Assembly: GCF_010119205.1 (NCBI RefSeq)
Contig: NZ_WRXM01000002.1
Span: 178,982-242,981 of the forward strand
Length of the DNA: 64,000 nucleotides
Reading direction: 5' to 3'
Source: Haloarcula limicola
Lineage (GTDB): Archaea > Halobacteriota > Halobacteria > Halobacteriales > Haloarculaceae
Below, in pieces: positions 52,797-61,558 of the stretch. Every line of letters begins with the position of its first letter. Positions within the stretch are counted from its first letter, which is position 1. The notes under the pieces are model-generated. The model was not told where the DNA came from and made no database searches. It saw nothing but the letters and a program-made list of their open reading frames with translations. The position numbers and the translations under genes were made by a program.

Positions 52797-53414
52797 ATGA
52801 CCGACGAGATGCCGTTCACCGGCGAGCCGGTGGACTCGCACGAGGCGATCATGCGTGCGACGTTTTACGCGCTACAGGAACACGGATACGCCGGCCTTTC
52901 CATCCAGCGCATCGCCGACGAGGCCGACCTCAGCAAGTCGACGTTCTACCACCACTTCGACGGGAAAGACGACCTGCTGCTGTCCTTTCTGGAGTTCATC
53001 CTCGAAGAGTTCGACCGCGTCTTCCAGTTAGAGACGTCCGACGACCCCGCGGCAGACCTCCGAACGTTCTTCGCGATCGTCCTCGGCCAGTACGATTTCT
53101 GCGAAGAGATTCCGGCGGTGGAAGAGTTCTTAGAGGCGTACGTCGAACTCCGGGCACAGGCGGTTCGAAACGCCGAGTACCGGGCGAAGTTCACCGAGAC
53201 CGATGAGGCGTTTACCGAGCGCATCTCGGCGCTCATCGAGATGGGGATCGAGCGAGGCGTCTTCGCGGAGACGGACCCGGACCGCACGGCACAGTTCCTC
53301 ATGAGCACCCTCGACGGCGTCATCCTCCAGAACTCGACGCGCAACGACAGCCCGCAGTCGGCGATGTACGACGCCATCGACGACTACATCGAGAACACGC
53401 TCTTGGCCGAGTAA
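52797..53414 (+). CDS. TetR/AcrR-family transcriptional regulator
   Basis: 205 residues. The N-terminal HTH (about 15-60, HGYAGLSIQRIADEADLSKSTFYHHFDGKDDLL) is canonical; the C-terminal helical domain (60-205) is variable and should bind an efflux substrate. The gene is divergent from the exported accessory and RND genes, the usual layout for a local repressor. It starts right after a 20-bp palindrome, and a near-copy lies toward the operon. The product may be translated from a leaderless transcript. Confidence 0.92.
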   Translation: MTDEMPFTGEPVDSHEAIMRATFYALQEHGYAGLSIQRIADEADLSKSTFYHHFDGKDDLLLSFLEFILEEFDRVFQLETSDDPAADLRTFFAIVLGQYDFCEEIPAVEEFLEAYVELRAQAVRNAEYRAKFTETDEAFTERISALIEMGIERGVFAETDPDRTAQFLMSTLDGVILQNSTRNDSPQSAMYDAIDDYIENTLLAE

Positions 53415-53503
53415 GCCGGGACCGAACTCCGGTTCGCCGTCACGTTCGGAGTCGCGACCGCTCTCGAAAAACGTTAACCCGTCGCCCGACGAGAGCGAAG
53501 ACG

Positions 53504-54106
53504 ATGATCGAGGGAGCGGACGACGAGGCGGCGGGTACGGGACGGCTGCGTAGCGTCGGCGGCATCGTCGTCTGGATCGCCGCCGGGGCCGTCGCGCTCG
53601 CGGCGCTCATGCTGGTCGCGGACGGCTTCGTCGACCTTCCGGTGAGCCGGGAGGTCGCACTCGGCCTGGGCGTCGCGCTGGGCGGCGGCCTCGGCGGGGT
53701 CGCCCACCTGCTGCAGTCCGCGGACGACTTGGAGACAGCCGACGAGACGATGACGGTCGACGTCTCCCCGTCCGTGTCCGACGAACCGGAACCGGCCGAC
53801 CTCTTCGACGGCCACCCCGACCCGGTGCTGTACTACGCCGCAACGGGCCACGGGCTCGTCGTCCGCGCCGCGAACCCCGCCTTCGGCGACCGCTTCGACG
53901 TGCCGCCCGACCGACTGGCAGGGACGCCGCTCTCCGAGGTCCTGCCGGTCGCGGCCATCGAGACGCTCGACGCCGAGACCGTCCTCGCGGGGGGCGTAGA
54001 CACCGTCGTCACCGCCGAGACGCCGAGCGGCCCCGTCTCGTTTCGGCTGCGCACGGTCGACAGCGCGAGCAGCGGCTACCTCGTCTTCACGCCCGTCGAC
54101 GCGTAG
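53504..54106 (+). CDS. Membrane protein with a PAS-like domain, no kinase domain
   Basis: 200 residues. Two close hydrophobic segments (about 18-42 and 49-67), then a cytoplasmic PAS-like stretch (LFDGHPDPVLYYAATGHGLVVRAANPAFGDRF and GTPLSEVLPVA) at about 99-195. No HisKA or HATPase is present, so it might be a sensor that works through partners or a membrane-anchored ligand binder. It is convergent with the HalX regulator (21 bases). Confidence 0.7.
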   Translation: MIEGADDEAAGTGRLRSVGGIVVWIAAGAVALAALMLVADGFVDLPVSREVALGLGVALGGGLGGVAHLLQSADDLETADETMTVDVSPSVSDEPEPADLFDGHPDPVLYYAATGHGLVVRAANPAFGDRFDVPPDRLAGTPLSEVLPVAAIETLDAETVLAGGVDTVVTAETPSGPVSFRLRTVDSASSGYLVFTPVDA

Positions 54107-54127
54107 TCACTGTCGCGCCGGCGCTCC

Positions 54128-54703
54128 TCACTCCGAGCCCCGTCCGGTCTGTTCGAACGCGGCACCGGTGTCCTCGAACTCCACGAGCGCGTCGTCCATC
54201 TCCGCTTTCAGCCGGTTGACGCGACGCTGGAGCGCGTCGACGCGCTCGTCCGCTTCGAGCGCCTGGGGCTGTTTCTCCCCTTCCAGGAGCGTGAGTTTCG
54301 ACGTGAGTTCGAGGTACTCCGCGAGTCGGTCGTCGTACCGACGGGCGGCCAACTGCTGGTCGATAGCGGCGACGAGCGCCTCCTTCTCGACGGGTTTACA
54401 GAGATAGTCGTCGAACGGCAGATCGATGATGTCGAAGTCCGGGTCGACCGCGGTTATCATGATGACGCGAGCCGAGACGTCCCGCTCGCGGAGCTCCGCG
54501 AGCACCTCGTCGCCGGCGACGTCCGGCATCCGTCGGTCTAACAGCACGACGTCGATATCGTCGTCGATGCGGTCGAGCGCCGCCTGCCCCCCGTACGCGG
54601 TCTCCGTCTGATAGCGGTTGCGGAGCCGCAACGCGTAGACGTCTGCGACCTCCGCTTCGTCGTCGACGACGAGGACGGTCGCGTCCGCAGTGGACTCTGA
54701 CAC
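54128..54703 (-). CDS. Response regulator with HalX domain
   Basis: 191 residues. The receiver domain (about 9-120) has the phosphoacceptor Asp56 in VVLLDRRMP, the acidic pair in VVDDEAE, Thr84 and Lys103 in DDYLCKPVEK. A C-terminal HalX-type helical segment (about 122-185, LAEYLELTSKLTLLEGEKQ and DALQRRVNRLKAEMDD) follows; its role is not settled but it occurs in haloarchaeal regulators. There is no DNA-binding domain. The start at 54703 gives a normal N-terminus. Confidence 0.92.
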   Translation of the reverse strand: MSESTADATVLVVDDEAEVADVYALRLRNRYQTETAYGGQAALDRIDDDIDVVLLDRRMPDVAGDEVLAELRERDVSARVIMITAVDPDFDIIDLPFDDYLCKPVEKEALVAAIDQQLAARRYDDRLAEYLELTSKLTLLEGEKQPQALEADERVDALQRRVNRLKAEMDDALVEFEDTGAAFEQTGRGSE

Positions 54704-54849
54704 GGTACTGCCTATTGCCGTCCCCCCTCATATAAGTGCTAGTGGCCGTTCGGAACCGCTACTCGGCCGGAGACGACTCAGCGAACACACCGGGAGCGGT
54801 GACGTAACGGAACTTTAAAGATTGCGTCACGGCGAGATTCGGAATAGGA

Positions 54850-55137
54850 ATGCTCGCGCCACCGCTGCAACTCGTCGACAGTTTCCTGCTTAACTACACC
54901 GTCGGTGACGTGCTGCTCTTGGGATTCGTCGTCGGCATCCTCGGCATCTTGCCCATGCGGTCGCTCCGCGTGCTCGGCGTCCACACCATCAGTATCGGCG
55001 CGCTGTTGCTCATCGTCCCCGCGGCGATGTTAGAGCCCAACGCCGGCAGCTTCCTGGGAACGGCGTTCCAGTACAAGATCGTCGGCATCGTCCTGCTGGC
55101 GCTCGCGCCGGTGCTGTACGCCGTCGGCCGCCGCTAG
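54850..55137 (+). CDS. Small membrane protein of unknown function
   Basis: 95 residues with three hydrophobic segments (about 16-33, 41-61 and 70-92). MLAPPLQLVDSFLLNYTVGDVLLLGFVVG is near the start. Its stop overlaps the nadK stop in the palindrome CTAG, convergently. No motif is recognised. A TTTAAAG box at 54814-54820 lies about 30 bases upstream, suggesting a near-leaderless transcript. Confidence 0.65.
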   Translation: MLAPPLQLVDSFLLNYTVGDVLLLGFVVGILGILPMRSLRVLGVHTISIGALLLIVPAAMLEPNAGSFLGTAFQYKIVGIVLLALAPVLYAVGRR

Positions 55138-55985
55138 GCCAACTTTCCCAGCGCGGTGAAGAAATCGAGCGGTGGCCCGGCCAGTCGGATGGGTTCGCTC
55201 GCTCGCGTCAGCGACACCCGCTCCGGCGGCGAGATCTCTTGGCGCACTCGCCCGTCGCTCACGACGACGCCGCTTTCGGCGTCCGTCAGTTCCACCGAGA
55301 CGTCGCTGTCGGCGCTCACCGTCAGCGGCGGCATCCCGTCGTCCGGGGCCATCCCCGTGACGACGAGGGCGGGAACGTCGGGGTGGACGAGGGGGCCGCC
55401 CTCGCTCAGGTTGTACGCCGTCGAGCCCGTCGGCGTCGCCACGAGCACCCCGTCCGCGTGTCCGCTGGTGTACAGCGCCCCGTCGACGCGCACCTCGAAC
55501 TCGCCGCCGCCGCCGCTCCCGCGGTGGGTCCCCTGGACGACGACCTCGTTGAGCGCCGGCGAGAGCTCCCAGTCGGGACCGCTGGCCCGCAGGCGCGGCA
55601 TCGCTCGGGTGCGAGCGCTCCCGGTCTTCTGGATGTGTTCGACCTCCGCGACGACCGTCTCGACGGCCTCCTCGGGAGCCAGGGCGTTCAGGAAGCCGAC
55701 CTCGCCGAGGTTGACGCCCATCAGCGGCGTCGATCCCGCGCCGCGGGCGGCGTAGAGGAACGTCCCGTCGCCGCCGATACTGACGACGAGGTCGCAGTCG
55801 CACATCGCATCGACCGGTCTGCTGGCCGGTCGGGCCGCCCGCCACGCGTCGTGGTCGACGAGCGCCTCGCCCGTCGTCTCGTCTACGGCCACCGAGGCGT
55901 CCACGTCCGCGAGGCGGTCGGCCAACTCACTCGCAAGCGACATCGCCCGGTCGTTGTCCCGCTGGGCGACGATACCGACGGTCAT
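55134..55985 (-). CDS. nadK: NAD kinase
   Basis: 283 residues from the ATG at 55985 (MTVGIVAQRDND); longer frames overlap the KaiC-like gene. It phosphorylates NAD to NADP. The GGDGT motif (71-75), LGEVGFLNAL, NEVVV and TPTGSTAYNLSEGGPLVHP are all present. The stop codon is shared by overlap with the convergent membrane protein gene (CTAG at 55134-55137). No phosphatase fusion domain is present, unlike some methanogen enzymes. Confidence 0.94.
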   Translation of the reverse strand: MTVGIVAQRDNDRAMSLASELADRLADVDASVAVDETTGEALVDHDAWRAARPASRPVDAMCDCDLVVSIGGDGTFLYAARGAGSTPLMGVNLGEVGFLNALAPEEAVETVVAEVEHIQKTGSARTRAMPRLRASGPDWELSPALNEVVVQGTHRGSGGGGEFEVRVDGALYTSGHADGVLVATPTGSTAYNLSEGGPLVHPDVPALVVTGMAPDDGMPPLTVSADSDVSVELTDAESGVVVSDGRVRQEISPPERVSLTRASEPIRLAGPPLDFFTALGKLA

Positions 55986-56096
55986 TACCCGTGGGTTTCC
56001 GCCGGGCAGGTATAAACCCTCCACGACGGCAAGGTTATATTCGTCCGGGAATAAGTCGGATTTCATGGCCTGCGCCCGTGGCCGGTGGTCGGCGCG

Positions 56097-57104
56097 ATGA
56101 GCGACGAGGAGGGGGACGACGACTGGTTCGAGAGCGCCTTCGAGGGGGATACCGGGACCGAGTCGTCCGAACCCGACGCCGACAGCGACACCGCGAGTGC
56201 CGAAAGTCCGGCCGAAGACGAGAGAGACAGCCCGTTCGGCGACGGAGAAAGCAGCCTGTTCGACGATGGCGGCGACGACCCGTTCGGCGCGTCCGGCGAC
56301 GATAGCGGCGGCCTGTTCGACGACGACTTCGCCAGCGCGTTCGAGTCGGCGTCCGGCCCGGACGGCGGCGGCAGCGACGGCGAGTTCGAGGACGAGGACT
56401 TCGACTCCGATATCCCGCGCATCGACGTCGGCATCGACGGGCTCGACCGGATGATACAGGGCGGGATTCCCGAGCGCCATCTGATCGTCACCGTCGGCTC
56501 GGCGGGGACCGGCAAGACCACCTTCGGGTTGCAGTTCCTCCATCACGGCCTCGAACGGGGCGAGAACTGCGTGTTCATCACGCTCGAACAGTCTCACTCG
56601 GCCATCATGGACACCGCCAACGACCGCGGGTGGGACTTCGACGAGTACGAGGCGAGCGACCAGTTGGCAGTGGTCGATTTGGACCCCGTCGAGATGGCCA
56701 ACAGTCTCGATAACATCCGCGGGGAGCTTCCGAACCTCGTCGAGGACTTCGACGCCGACCGACTGGTGCTCGACTCCGTCTCGCTGCTGGAGATGATGTA
56801 CGACAGCCCCGCGAAGCGCCGCACCGAGGTGTTCGACTTCACCCGCTCGCTGAAGGCGGCCGGCGTGACGACGATGCTCACCTCAGAGGCCAGCGAGGAC
56901 AACCCCTACGCTTCCCGACACGGTATCATCGAGTACCTCACCGACGCGGTCTTCGTCCTCCAGTACGTCCGCTCGGAGACGAGAGAGACGCGACTGGCCG
57001 TCGAGATCCAGAAGATACGCAACGCCAACCACTCTCGGGAGACCAAGCCCTACGAGATCACGATGGACGGCATCAGCGTCTACCAGCAGGCGAACATCTT
57101 CTGA
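56097..57104 (+). CDS. KaiC-like RecA-superfamily ATPase with acidic N-terminal tail
   Basis: 335 residues from the ATG at 56097. Residues 1-105 form a low-complexity acidic/Ser/Gly tail (repeated SLFDD, DPFG and GGLFDDD patterns). The RecA-like domain starts at IPRIDVGIDGLDRMIQGGIPE and has Walker A GSAGTGKTT (134-142), ITLEQS and the Walker B-like DRLVLDSVSLLEMMY. Archaeal RAD55/KaiC-like proteins sense phosphorylation or chemosensory state; a specific role cannot be given. It converges on a histidine kinase gene with 11 bases between stops, so a regulatory link is possible. Confidence 0.85.
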   Translation: MSDEEGDDDWFESAFEGDTGTESSEPDADSDTASAESPAEDERDSPFGDGESSLFDDGGDDPFGASGDDSGGLFDDDFASAFESASGPDGGGSDGEFEDEDFDSDIPRIDVGIDGLDRMIQGGIPERHLIVTVGSAGTGKTTFGLQFLHHGLERGENCVFITLEQSHSAIMDTANDRGWDFDEYEASDQLAVVDLDPVEMANSLDNIRGELPNLVEDFDADRLVLDSVSLLEMMYDSPAKRRTEVFDFTRSLKAAGVTTMLTSEASEDNPYASRHGIIEYLTDAVFVLQYVRSETRETRLAVEIQKIRNANHSRETKPYEITMDGISVYQQANIF

Positions 57105-57115
57105 GACCGCCGGAT

Positions 57116-58282
57116 TTAGATCTCGGGTGTCTCGGCTCTATCTACGGGGTTCTTCGCTTCGGCGGGCCCCGCCGCTCGCGCTCTCGCGAGCGGGACCGTC
57201 ACTTCGAAAGTCGTCCCCCCGGTCCCGGTATCTACCAACTCGACCGTCCCGGAGTAGCTGTTCACGAGTTCCCTCACGATGTGTAGGCCTAGTCCGTGGG
57301 TCCCTACCTGTGGCCTGTCGAACAGCGTGTCCAGACATCGCTCAGGGATCCCGTCGCCGTTGTCCCTGATCGCGACCGCTGCCGCCTCGTCGACCGTTTC
57401 TACCTCGACGGCTATCCGAAGCGAGCCGGGAGCGTTGTGTTCGACGGCGTTTCGGAGCAGATTCCCGAACACTCGGCCGAGCAGGTCGTCGCCCTCGACG
57501 ACTATCCCCGCCGGAACCGAGAGGTCGATATCGACGTCCGGGTGGTTCAACCTGATCCTCTCCACCTCGTCTCGAAGCGTCTCGGTGAGATTCACCGGCT
57601 GTAACTGCCGGTCCCCCTCGACGACGTTGAGCAGAGCCCGAACTTCCCGAGTCACTTCCGTCAGGTCGGTCCCCTGCCGGTAGATACGGCTAATCCGCTC
57701 GTCACTCGGGTCGATCGCGTCGTCGGACTGTCGCAACGACTCGGCGTTGCCCTGTATCACTTGCGCCGAGTTGAGGACTTCGTGCCGCAAGATACTGTTC
57801 ATGTGATGAATCAGCTCCCGCTTTTTCCGCATGTGCTCTGCCCGCAGCGACTGGCGTTCCGCGGCGATTCCGCCCGATAAGCCGCGCGAGTACAGCGTCC
57901 CGATGACGAAACCGACGCACAGTCCCAGGGACAGCGCCCATCGCACCCAGTTCGTGACGATCCACGTGGAACCGGTCGGGAAGAATAACATGAGAAACAG
58001 GTTAAAGAGAAGGAACCCGGCACCGGCCGCTACCGAGAACATCGCGATCGTGGCGTCGTACTTCGCCGGAATATCGCTCCGCGGAAGCCATCGCCCGCCC
58101 CAGATCAAGGTGAGACAGGCGGGGACGATAGTGACGTATCCGATCAGATACCGGTGTCTGAACACGTCGGGAGACCCCGTCAAGAGGAGTGCTACAGGCT
58201 CGACGATCGACCAAGACAGCAGGAGAATGCCCCCTGCATAGATAGCCGACGGGATGGTCGCATCGCCTCTTCCCCGATACAT
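57116..58282 (-). CDS. Membrane-bound sensor histidine kinase
   Basis: 388 residues. Four N-terminal membrane helices (about 12-34, 46-62, 78-102 and 113-132), a short linker, a HisKA-like domain with His167 in NSILRHEVLNSAQVIQGNAE, and a HATPase (about 260-372) with NLLRNAVEHN, DNGDGIPE and GTHGLGLHIVRELV. The N-terminal 4-helix sensor unit is typical of haloarchaeal kinases. It has no receiver. The 303-base upstream region contains its promoter. Confidence 0.9.
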   Translation of the reverse strand: MYRGRGDATIPSAIYAGGILLLSWSIVEPVALLLTGSPDVFRHRYLIGYVTIVPACLTLIWGGRWLPRSDIPAKYDATIAMFSVAAGAGFLLFNLFLMLFFPTGSTWIVTNWVRWALSLGLCVGFVIGTLYSRGLSGGIAAERQSLRAEHMRKKRELIHHMNSILRHEVLNSAQVIQGNAESLRQSDDAIDPSDERISRIYRQGTDLTEVTREVRALLNVVEGDRQLQPVNLTETLRDEVERIRLNHPDVDIDLSVPAGIVVEGDDLLGRVFGNLLRNAVEHNAPGSLRIAVEVETVDEAAAVAIRDNGDGIPERCLDTLFDRPQVGTHGLGLHIVRELVNSYSGTVELVDTGTGGTTFEVTVPLARARAAGPAEAKNPVDRAETPEI

Positions 58283-58585
58283 ACTCGGATACTCAGATTC
58301 TGCACAGATATGAGTTGAGCATCGATTATCAGGGTTGATATCGTATTACTATAGATAGTGCGGGATATTCGATTCAGTAACTATCGTCTCTTCCCGGTTT
58401 ACGACGTGTCATCTGCTCTGTGAACTCGATTCGGCATGTAGATGGGTGCCATAGCGGCAGGGAAGAGCCCTCAAAGAAACATTAGTGATAATTATGGGTC
58501 CGGAGAGGGGTAGTCGACGAGGCCCCAAGCGGGCGACGGCGAGCAGGGACTATCTTTTTTAACACTCTCCGGCGAAACACCGGAC
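58283..58585. other. 303-base AT-richer gap between kinase and UspA genes
   Basis: No gene seen. AT-rich from 58310 to 58400 (for example TATCGTATTACTATAGATAG) and again near 58480-58495, consistent with divergent promoters for the kinase and the UspA gene. A poly-T/TTTAAC box at 58552-58564 is about 22 bases before the UspA ATG. Confidence 0.5.
58552..58564 (+). promoter_or_regulatory. TATA-like box of the UspA gene
   Basis: A run of Ts followed by AACA just upstream of the 58586 start. The spacing would place the transcription start at or next to the ATG, so the message is probably leaderless. The TCCGG/CCGGA arms at 58566-58582 lie over the same region. Confidence 0.4.
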
Positions 58586-59029
58586 ATGACGTTGCTCGTC
58601 CCTTACGACGGTTCGGACCTCTCGGAAGCGGCCCTCGAACGCGCGACGGAGTTCGCGGGGTACACCGGCGAGGACGTACTGGCACTCGCGGTCGTCCCCG
58701 ACGAACCGGACTACGCGTTAGAGCGCGGCTGGCTCAGTGCCGACGACCCCTTCGACCCCGAAACTATCGCCGACCGACTCCGCGACCGGGTCGCAGAGGT
58801 AGCTCCCGACGCCGAGTTCCGCTACGAAGTCCCCGAGGCCGTCAGCGAGATGGCGTCGGTCACGACGGACGTGGTCCGGACGATCCGCTCGGTGGCGAAC
58901 GAGGTGGAGGCCTCCATCGTGTTCGTCGGCAGCGAGAACGCGGGTCGCGTCTCCAGTCCCGTGTCGAGCGTCGGCGCACCGGTCTCGGAGGACCCGCAGT
59001 ACGACGTGCACATCGTGCGGCACGCGTAA
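58586..59029 (+). CDS. Universal stress protein (UspA) family
   Basis: 147 residues. MTLLVPYDGSDLSEAALERA is the UspA start. The usual ATP-binding GxxGxxx(S/T) motif is weak: VFVGSENAGRVSSPVSSVGAPVS has Gly-Ser but lacks the GRSG pattern, so ATP binding is doubtful. It may bind nothing or act as a dimer partner. The coding end (HVRHA-like HIVRHA then stop) is repeated downstream as a 34-bp unit. It converges on another UspA gene. Confidence 0.85.
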   Translation: MTLLVPYDGSDLSEAALERATEFAGYTGEDVLALAVVPDEPDYALERGWLSADDPFDPETIADRLRDRVAEVAPDAEFRYEVPEAVSEMASVTTDVVRTIRSVANEVEASIVFVGSENAGRVSSPVSSVGAPVSEDPQYDVHIVRHA

Positions 59030-59104
59030 TCACGGCAGGGCAGCCGTGATTTCTCACGCGTAACCGCGGCAATACAGCCGTGATTTCTCACGCGTAATCG
59101 CGAC
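59021..59104 (+). repeat. 34-bp tandem repeat copying the end of the UspA gene
   Basis: Unit one (59021-59054) starts with the last codons CACGCGTAA and includes the hairpin arms ATCACGGC/GCCGTGAT and a T-rich end. Unit two (59055-59088) matches it in 29 of 34 bases. A third partial unit begins at 59089. So the stop codon and stem are present two to three times, like a duplicated terminator. Confidence 0.85.
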
Positions 59105-59126
59105 AGTCCTCGCGCTCGCTCTGCCG

Positions 59127-59558
59127 TCAGCGGATGACGGTCACGGGGACCGACGCCCGCCGGACGACCGTCTCGGCGACGCTTCCGAGCAGAATCCGCG
59201 AGACGCCCGACCGGCCGTGACTCCCCATCACGATCTGGTCGACGTCGTGGTCCTCGGCGTACTCGACGATGGTCTTGGTCGGACGGCCGACCTCCAGGAC
59301 GCGCTCTACCGCCTCGACGCCGTTCTCGCGGGCTTCGGCTTCGAGGTCGTCGAACAGCGTCTCGGCCGCCGACTTCTTCTGTTGGTACCACTCCTCGGAG
59401 AAAGAGGGGACAGAGGCCTGCGCGCTGTAGCCCGCCTCGGCCGGGTTGATGACGTGGAGGAAGACGACGGCCGCGTCCGGGTAGTTCTCGGCGACGAACG
59501 TCGCGGCCGCGCTGGCCTGATCGGACCCGTCCACGGGGACGAGAATACGCTTTGCCAT
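59127..59558 (-). CDS. Universal stress protein (UspA) family, ATP-binding type
   Basis: 143 residues. MAKRILVPVDGSDQASAAA and the C-terminal motif VMGSHGRSGVSRILLGSVAETVVRRASVPV match the ATP-binding form (G-x2-G-x9-G-S/T). It should bind ATP or AMP and form dimers in stress adaptation. It is convergent with the UspA gene at 58586, the pair separated by the 34-bp repeats. They are not close relatives in sequence. Confidence 0.92.
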   Translation of the reverse strand: MAKRILVPVDGSDQASAAATFVAENYPDAAVVFLHVINPAEAGYSAQASVPSFSEEWYQQKKSAAETLFDDLEAEARENGVEAVERVLEVGRPTKTIVEYAEDHDVDQIVMGSHGRSGVSRILLGSVAETVVRRASVPVTVIR

Positions 59559-59708
59559 ACGCTTTCGGCAGCGGCTATCGGCTTGAAAGTTTGGCTACTC
59601 CCCAGTCATGCGTCGCGCGCGCGTCGATATAGAGCGAGCCGCTGACGGGTCGGTCGAGGTCCGCGAGAGCATCTCGTCGCCGTCAAAAAATGGGGGTCGG
59701 TCGGCCGA

Positions 59709-60380
59709 CTACGGGTCCAGAAGCCCCGCGACCGCACAGAGCAGGTTCCCGAGCAGGTTTCCGGAACCGGCCACGGCGGTGAGGTCGAGCGTGATCTCGG
59801 AGAGCGACACTTCCAGACCGAGGAGGTCGAGGAACAGCGGCCCGAGTTCGAGATCCAAGACGGGGCACTCGCCGGCGTCGTCCGGGCTGAGGATGTCCAG
59901 AATCTGCAGCAGCGGTGACCCGGACCACGACCGCTCGACCTCGCCGCTCGGGAGACCGGCGACGGACGAGTCGAACGTCCCTTCCAGTTCTCCCTCGGTG
60001 AGGTCGACCGCTGTCAGGGCGTCGCCGTCGCTCCCGGCGAGGTCGACGGGGTCGACGACCTCCGCCTCGCTGACTTCGAGGACGCCAGAGAACGTCCCCA
60101 GTTCGTCGCCCGCGTCGAAGTTGGCGCCGTCTTCCTCGGCGTAGACGGTGGTGTCTATCTCTATCTCTTCGAGCGCCTCACCGACTCCCTCAGGTGGCCC
60201 GTTACCGCGACCCTTGCCGTTGTTCGCGGCGGCCGAGCCGGTGGCACCTGTGATACCGGCTCCCGCGAGTCCGGCGGCGGTGAGCGTCTTGAGCACCGAA
60301 CGTCGGTTCTGGTCGCCCGTGATTCCACTGTCGTGCCCGTCGCCCTGTTCGGGCGTCCGGTCCTGGTTTCCATTAGTCAT
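59709..60380 (-). CDS. Tat-exported haloarchaeal protein
   Basis: 223 residues from the ATG at 60380; a longer frame to 60494 is possible but less haloarchaeal. The Tat signal RRSVLKTLTAAGLAGAG (about 26-42) predicts export of a folded protein. The mature part is acidic with a hydrophobic C-terminal third (LLDLLGLEVSLSEITLDLTAVAGSGNLLGNLLCAVAGLL). Two Cys (one in GECPVLDLELG and one in LLCAV) may form a disulfide. No known domain. The gap 60381-60673 (293 bases) shows only a promoter-like AT stretch near 60455-60500. Confidence 0.75.
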   Translation of the reverse strand: MTNGNQDRTPEQGDGHDSGITGDQNRRSVLKTLTAAGLAGAGITGATGSAAANNGKGRGNGPPEGVGEALEEIEIDTTVYAEEDGANFDAGDELGTFSGVLEVSEAEVVDPVDLAGSDGDALTAVDLTEGELEGTFDSSVAGLPSGEVERSWSGSPLLQILDILSPDDAGECPVLDLELGPLFLDLLGLEVSLSEITLDLTAVAGSGNLLGNLLCAVAGLLDP

Positions 60381-60673
60381 AGCAGTTGGCCCGCAGTACC
60401 GCACTAACTGGTTCCCGCCGTGGTCGATACTGATTGTGGCTGAAACTGCAAGCAAGTTGTAGTACGTTGTATGAAAAGTGCTACCCATTAACATGTACGC
60501 CTCGTCTCCCGCTCCCGATTAGGGGTACAAACGGCCCCGTGGTTCCGCAAGGTCCGACGCCGAAAGCGCGACGGTCACGAGTGGCGGACGGCTCCGAAGC
60601 CGAGCGCCGGAGGCTGATGTCGGTAGGTGCTCTGAAAAGTGGACGGAATCCGGCCGCGCGAAGCGCCGCGCCG
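60381..60673. other. 293-base gap upstream of the Tat protein gene
   Basis: No gene found. AT-richer stretch 60420-60510 (GTACGTTGTATGAAAAG and ATTAACATG on the + strand) suits a promoter for the minus-strand Tat protein gene. The part 60530-60670 is GC-rich and featureless. Confidence 0.4.
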
Positions 60674-61519
60674 TTAACTCACGAGCCGACCGGCATGGGT
60701 CGTCGGATCGAGTTCCGCGAGCCGTTCTCCGCAGTCGACGCAGGCGACGGCGAGCACCTCGTGGACGCCACAGCAGGAGGTCTGCACCTCGCTGGCACTC
60801 TCGACTCGCCCGCCGCAGGCCGGGCACACCGGCCAGCGAGAACGGATCGTCTCCAGCATGTTCACGCGCTGTTCGAGCGGCACGTCCAGCCAGCGGTCGG
60901 TCCACTCGGTCAACGCCTCGTGTGCGGCCACGTCGACCCGGAGGGCGCTCTGAGAGGGCCACTCGCGGATGCGCTTGCCGACGGTCACGGACGGGTGGTC
61001 GCCGCGCTCGATCGTCACCTCGTCGGGTTCGACTTCGAACACGCTCGCGAGCGGGTCGCGCAGGTTGGCACCCCCCGCGTGAGCGTCCAGTCGGTCGCCG
61101 ACGGCGGCGGCGAACCCGTCGGTGAGTTCGCGGGCCTCACCGTCGCCGGTGACGACTCCCTCCTCGGCCAGAAACGCGTCGGCGTCGACGGCGTTCTCCC
61201 GGTGGTTCCTGACCTTCTCCAACGTGTCGAAGTCGTCGGGTTCGGCGGGCGGAGCGTCTTTCCCGAACGCTCGGAGGGCGCGCCCGGGGAGGTACCGCTT
61301 CGTGAGCCGCGGCGTTCCCGGCACGAGGTACCCTCGCAGGGCGATGGCCGCGACGGCGGCGACGGCGACGGCGGCGGCGAGCTCGACCGCGACCAGCGCC
61401 GCCAGCCCCGACAGCGCGGCGGCGATGACGAGGTTGACGGCGGTACAGGGGAGACAGCGGTTCTCGCCGGTGTGCTCGGGATCGCGGAGCCGCGAAAGCG
61501 GCGACGGTCCCTCAGACAT
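60674..61519 (-). CDS. Membrane protein with C-terminal zinc ribbon, unknown function
   Basis: 281 residues from the ATG at 61519. A CLPC pair at about residues 24-27 is followed by two hydrophobic segments (about 28-60), then a charged cytoplasmic domain (about 75-215, with AVDADAFLAEEGVVTGDG and GKRIREWPSQSALRVDVAAHEAL). A C-terminal four-Cys segment (CPACGGRVES..TSCCGVHEVLAVACVDCG) should bind zinc. It looks like a haloarchaea-specific protein. It may share a transcript with the genes at 61559 and 62141. Confidence 0.7.
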   Translation of the reverse strand: MSEGPSPLSRLRDPEHTGENRCLPCTAVNLVIAAALSGLAALVAVELAAAVAVAAVAAIALRGYLVPGTPRLTKRYLPGRALRAFGKDAPPAEPDDFDTLEKVRNHRENAVDADAFLAEEGVVTGDGEARELTDGFAAAVGDRLDAHAGGANLRDPLASVFEVEPDEVTIERGDHPSVTVGKRIREWPSQSALRVDVAAHEALTEWTDRWLDVPLEQRVNMLETIRSRWPVCPACGGRVESASEVQTSCCGVHEVLAVACVDCGERLAELDPTTHAGRLVS

Positions 61520-61558
61520 GGGTGCTCCTCTCGGCGCGGCGGAGGACATCTTGCGCCG

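Noticed and set aside
55134-56597. 487-residue version of NAD kinase
   Set aside because: The extension overlaps the KaiC-like gene on the other strand and is Ala/Val-rich shadow sequence.
58586-59029. UspA as a clear ATP-binding stress protein
   Set aside because: The G-x2-G-x9-G-S/T motif is not intact, so only family membership is claimed.
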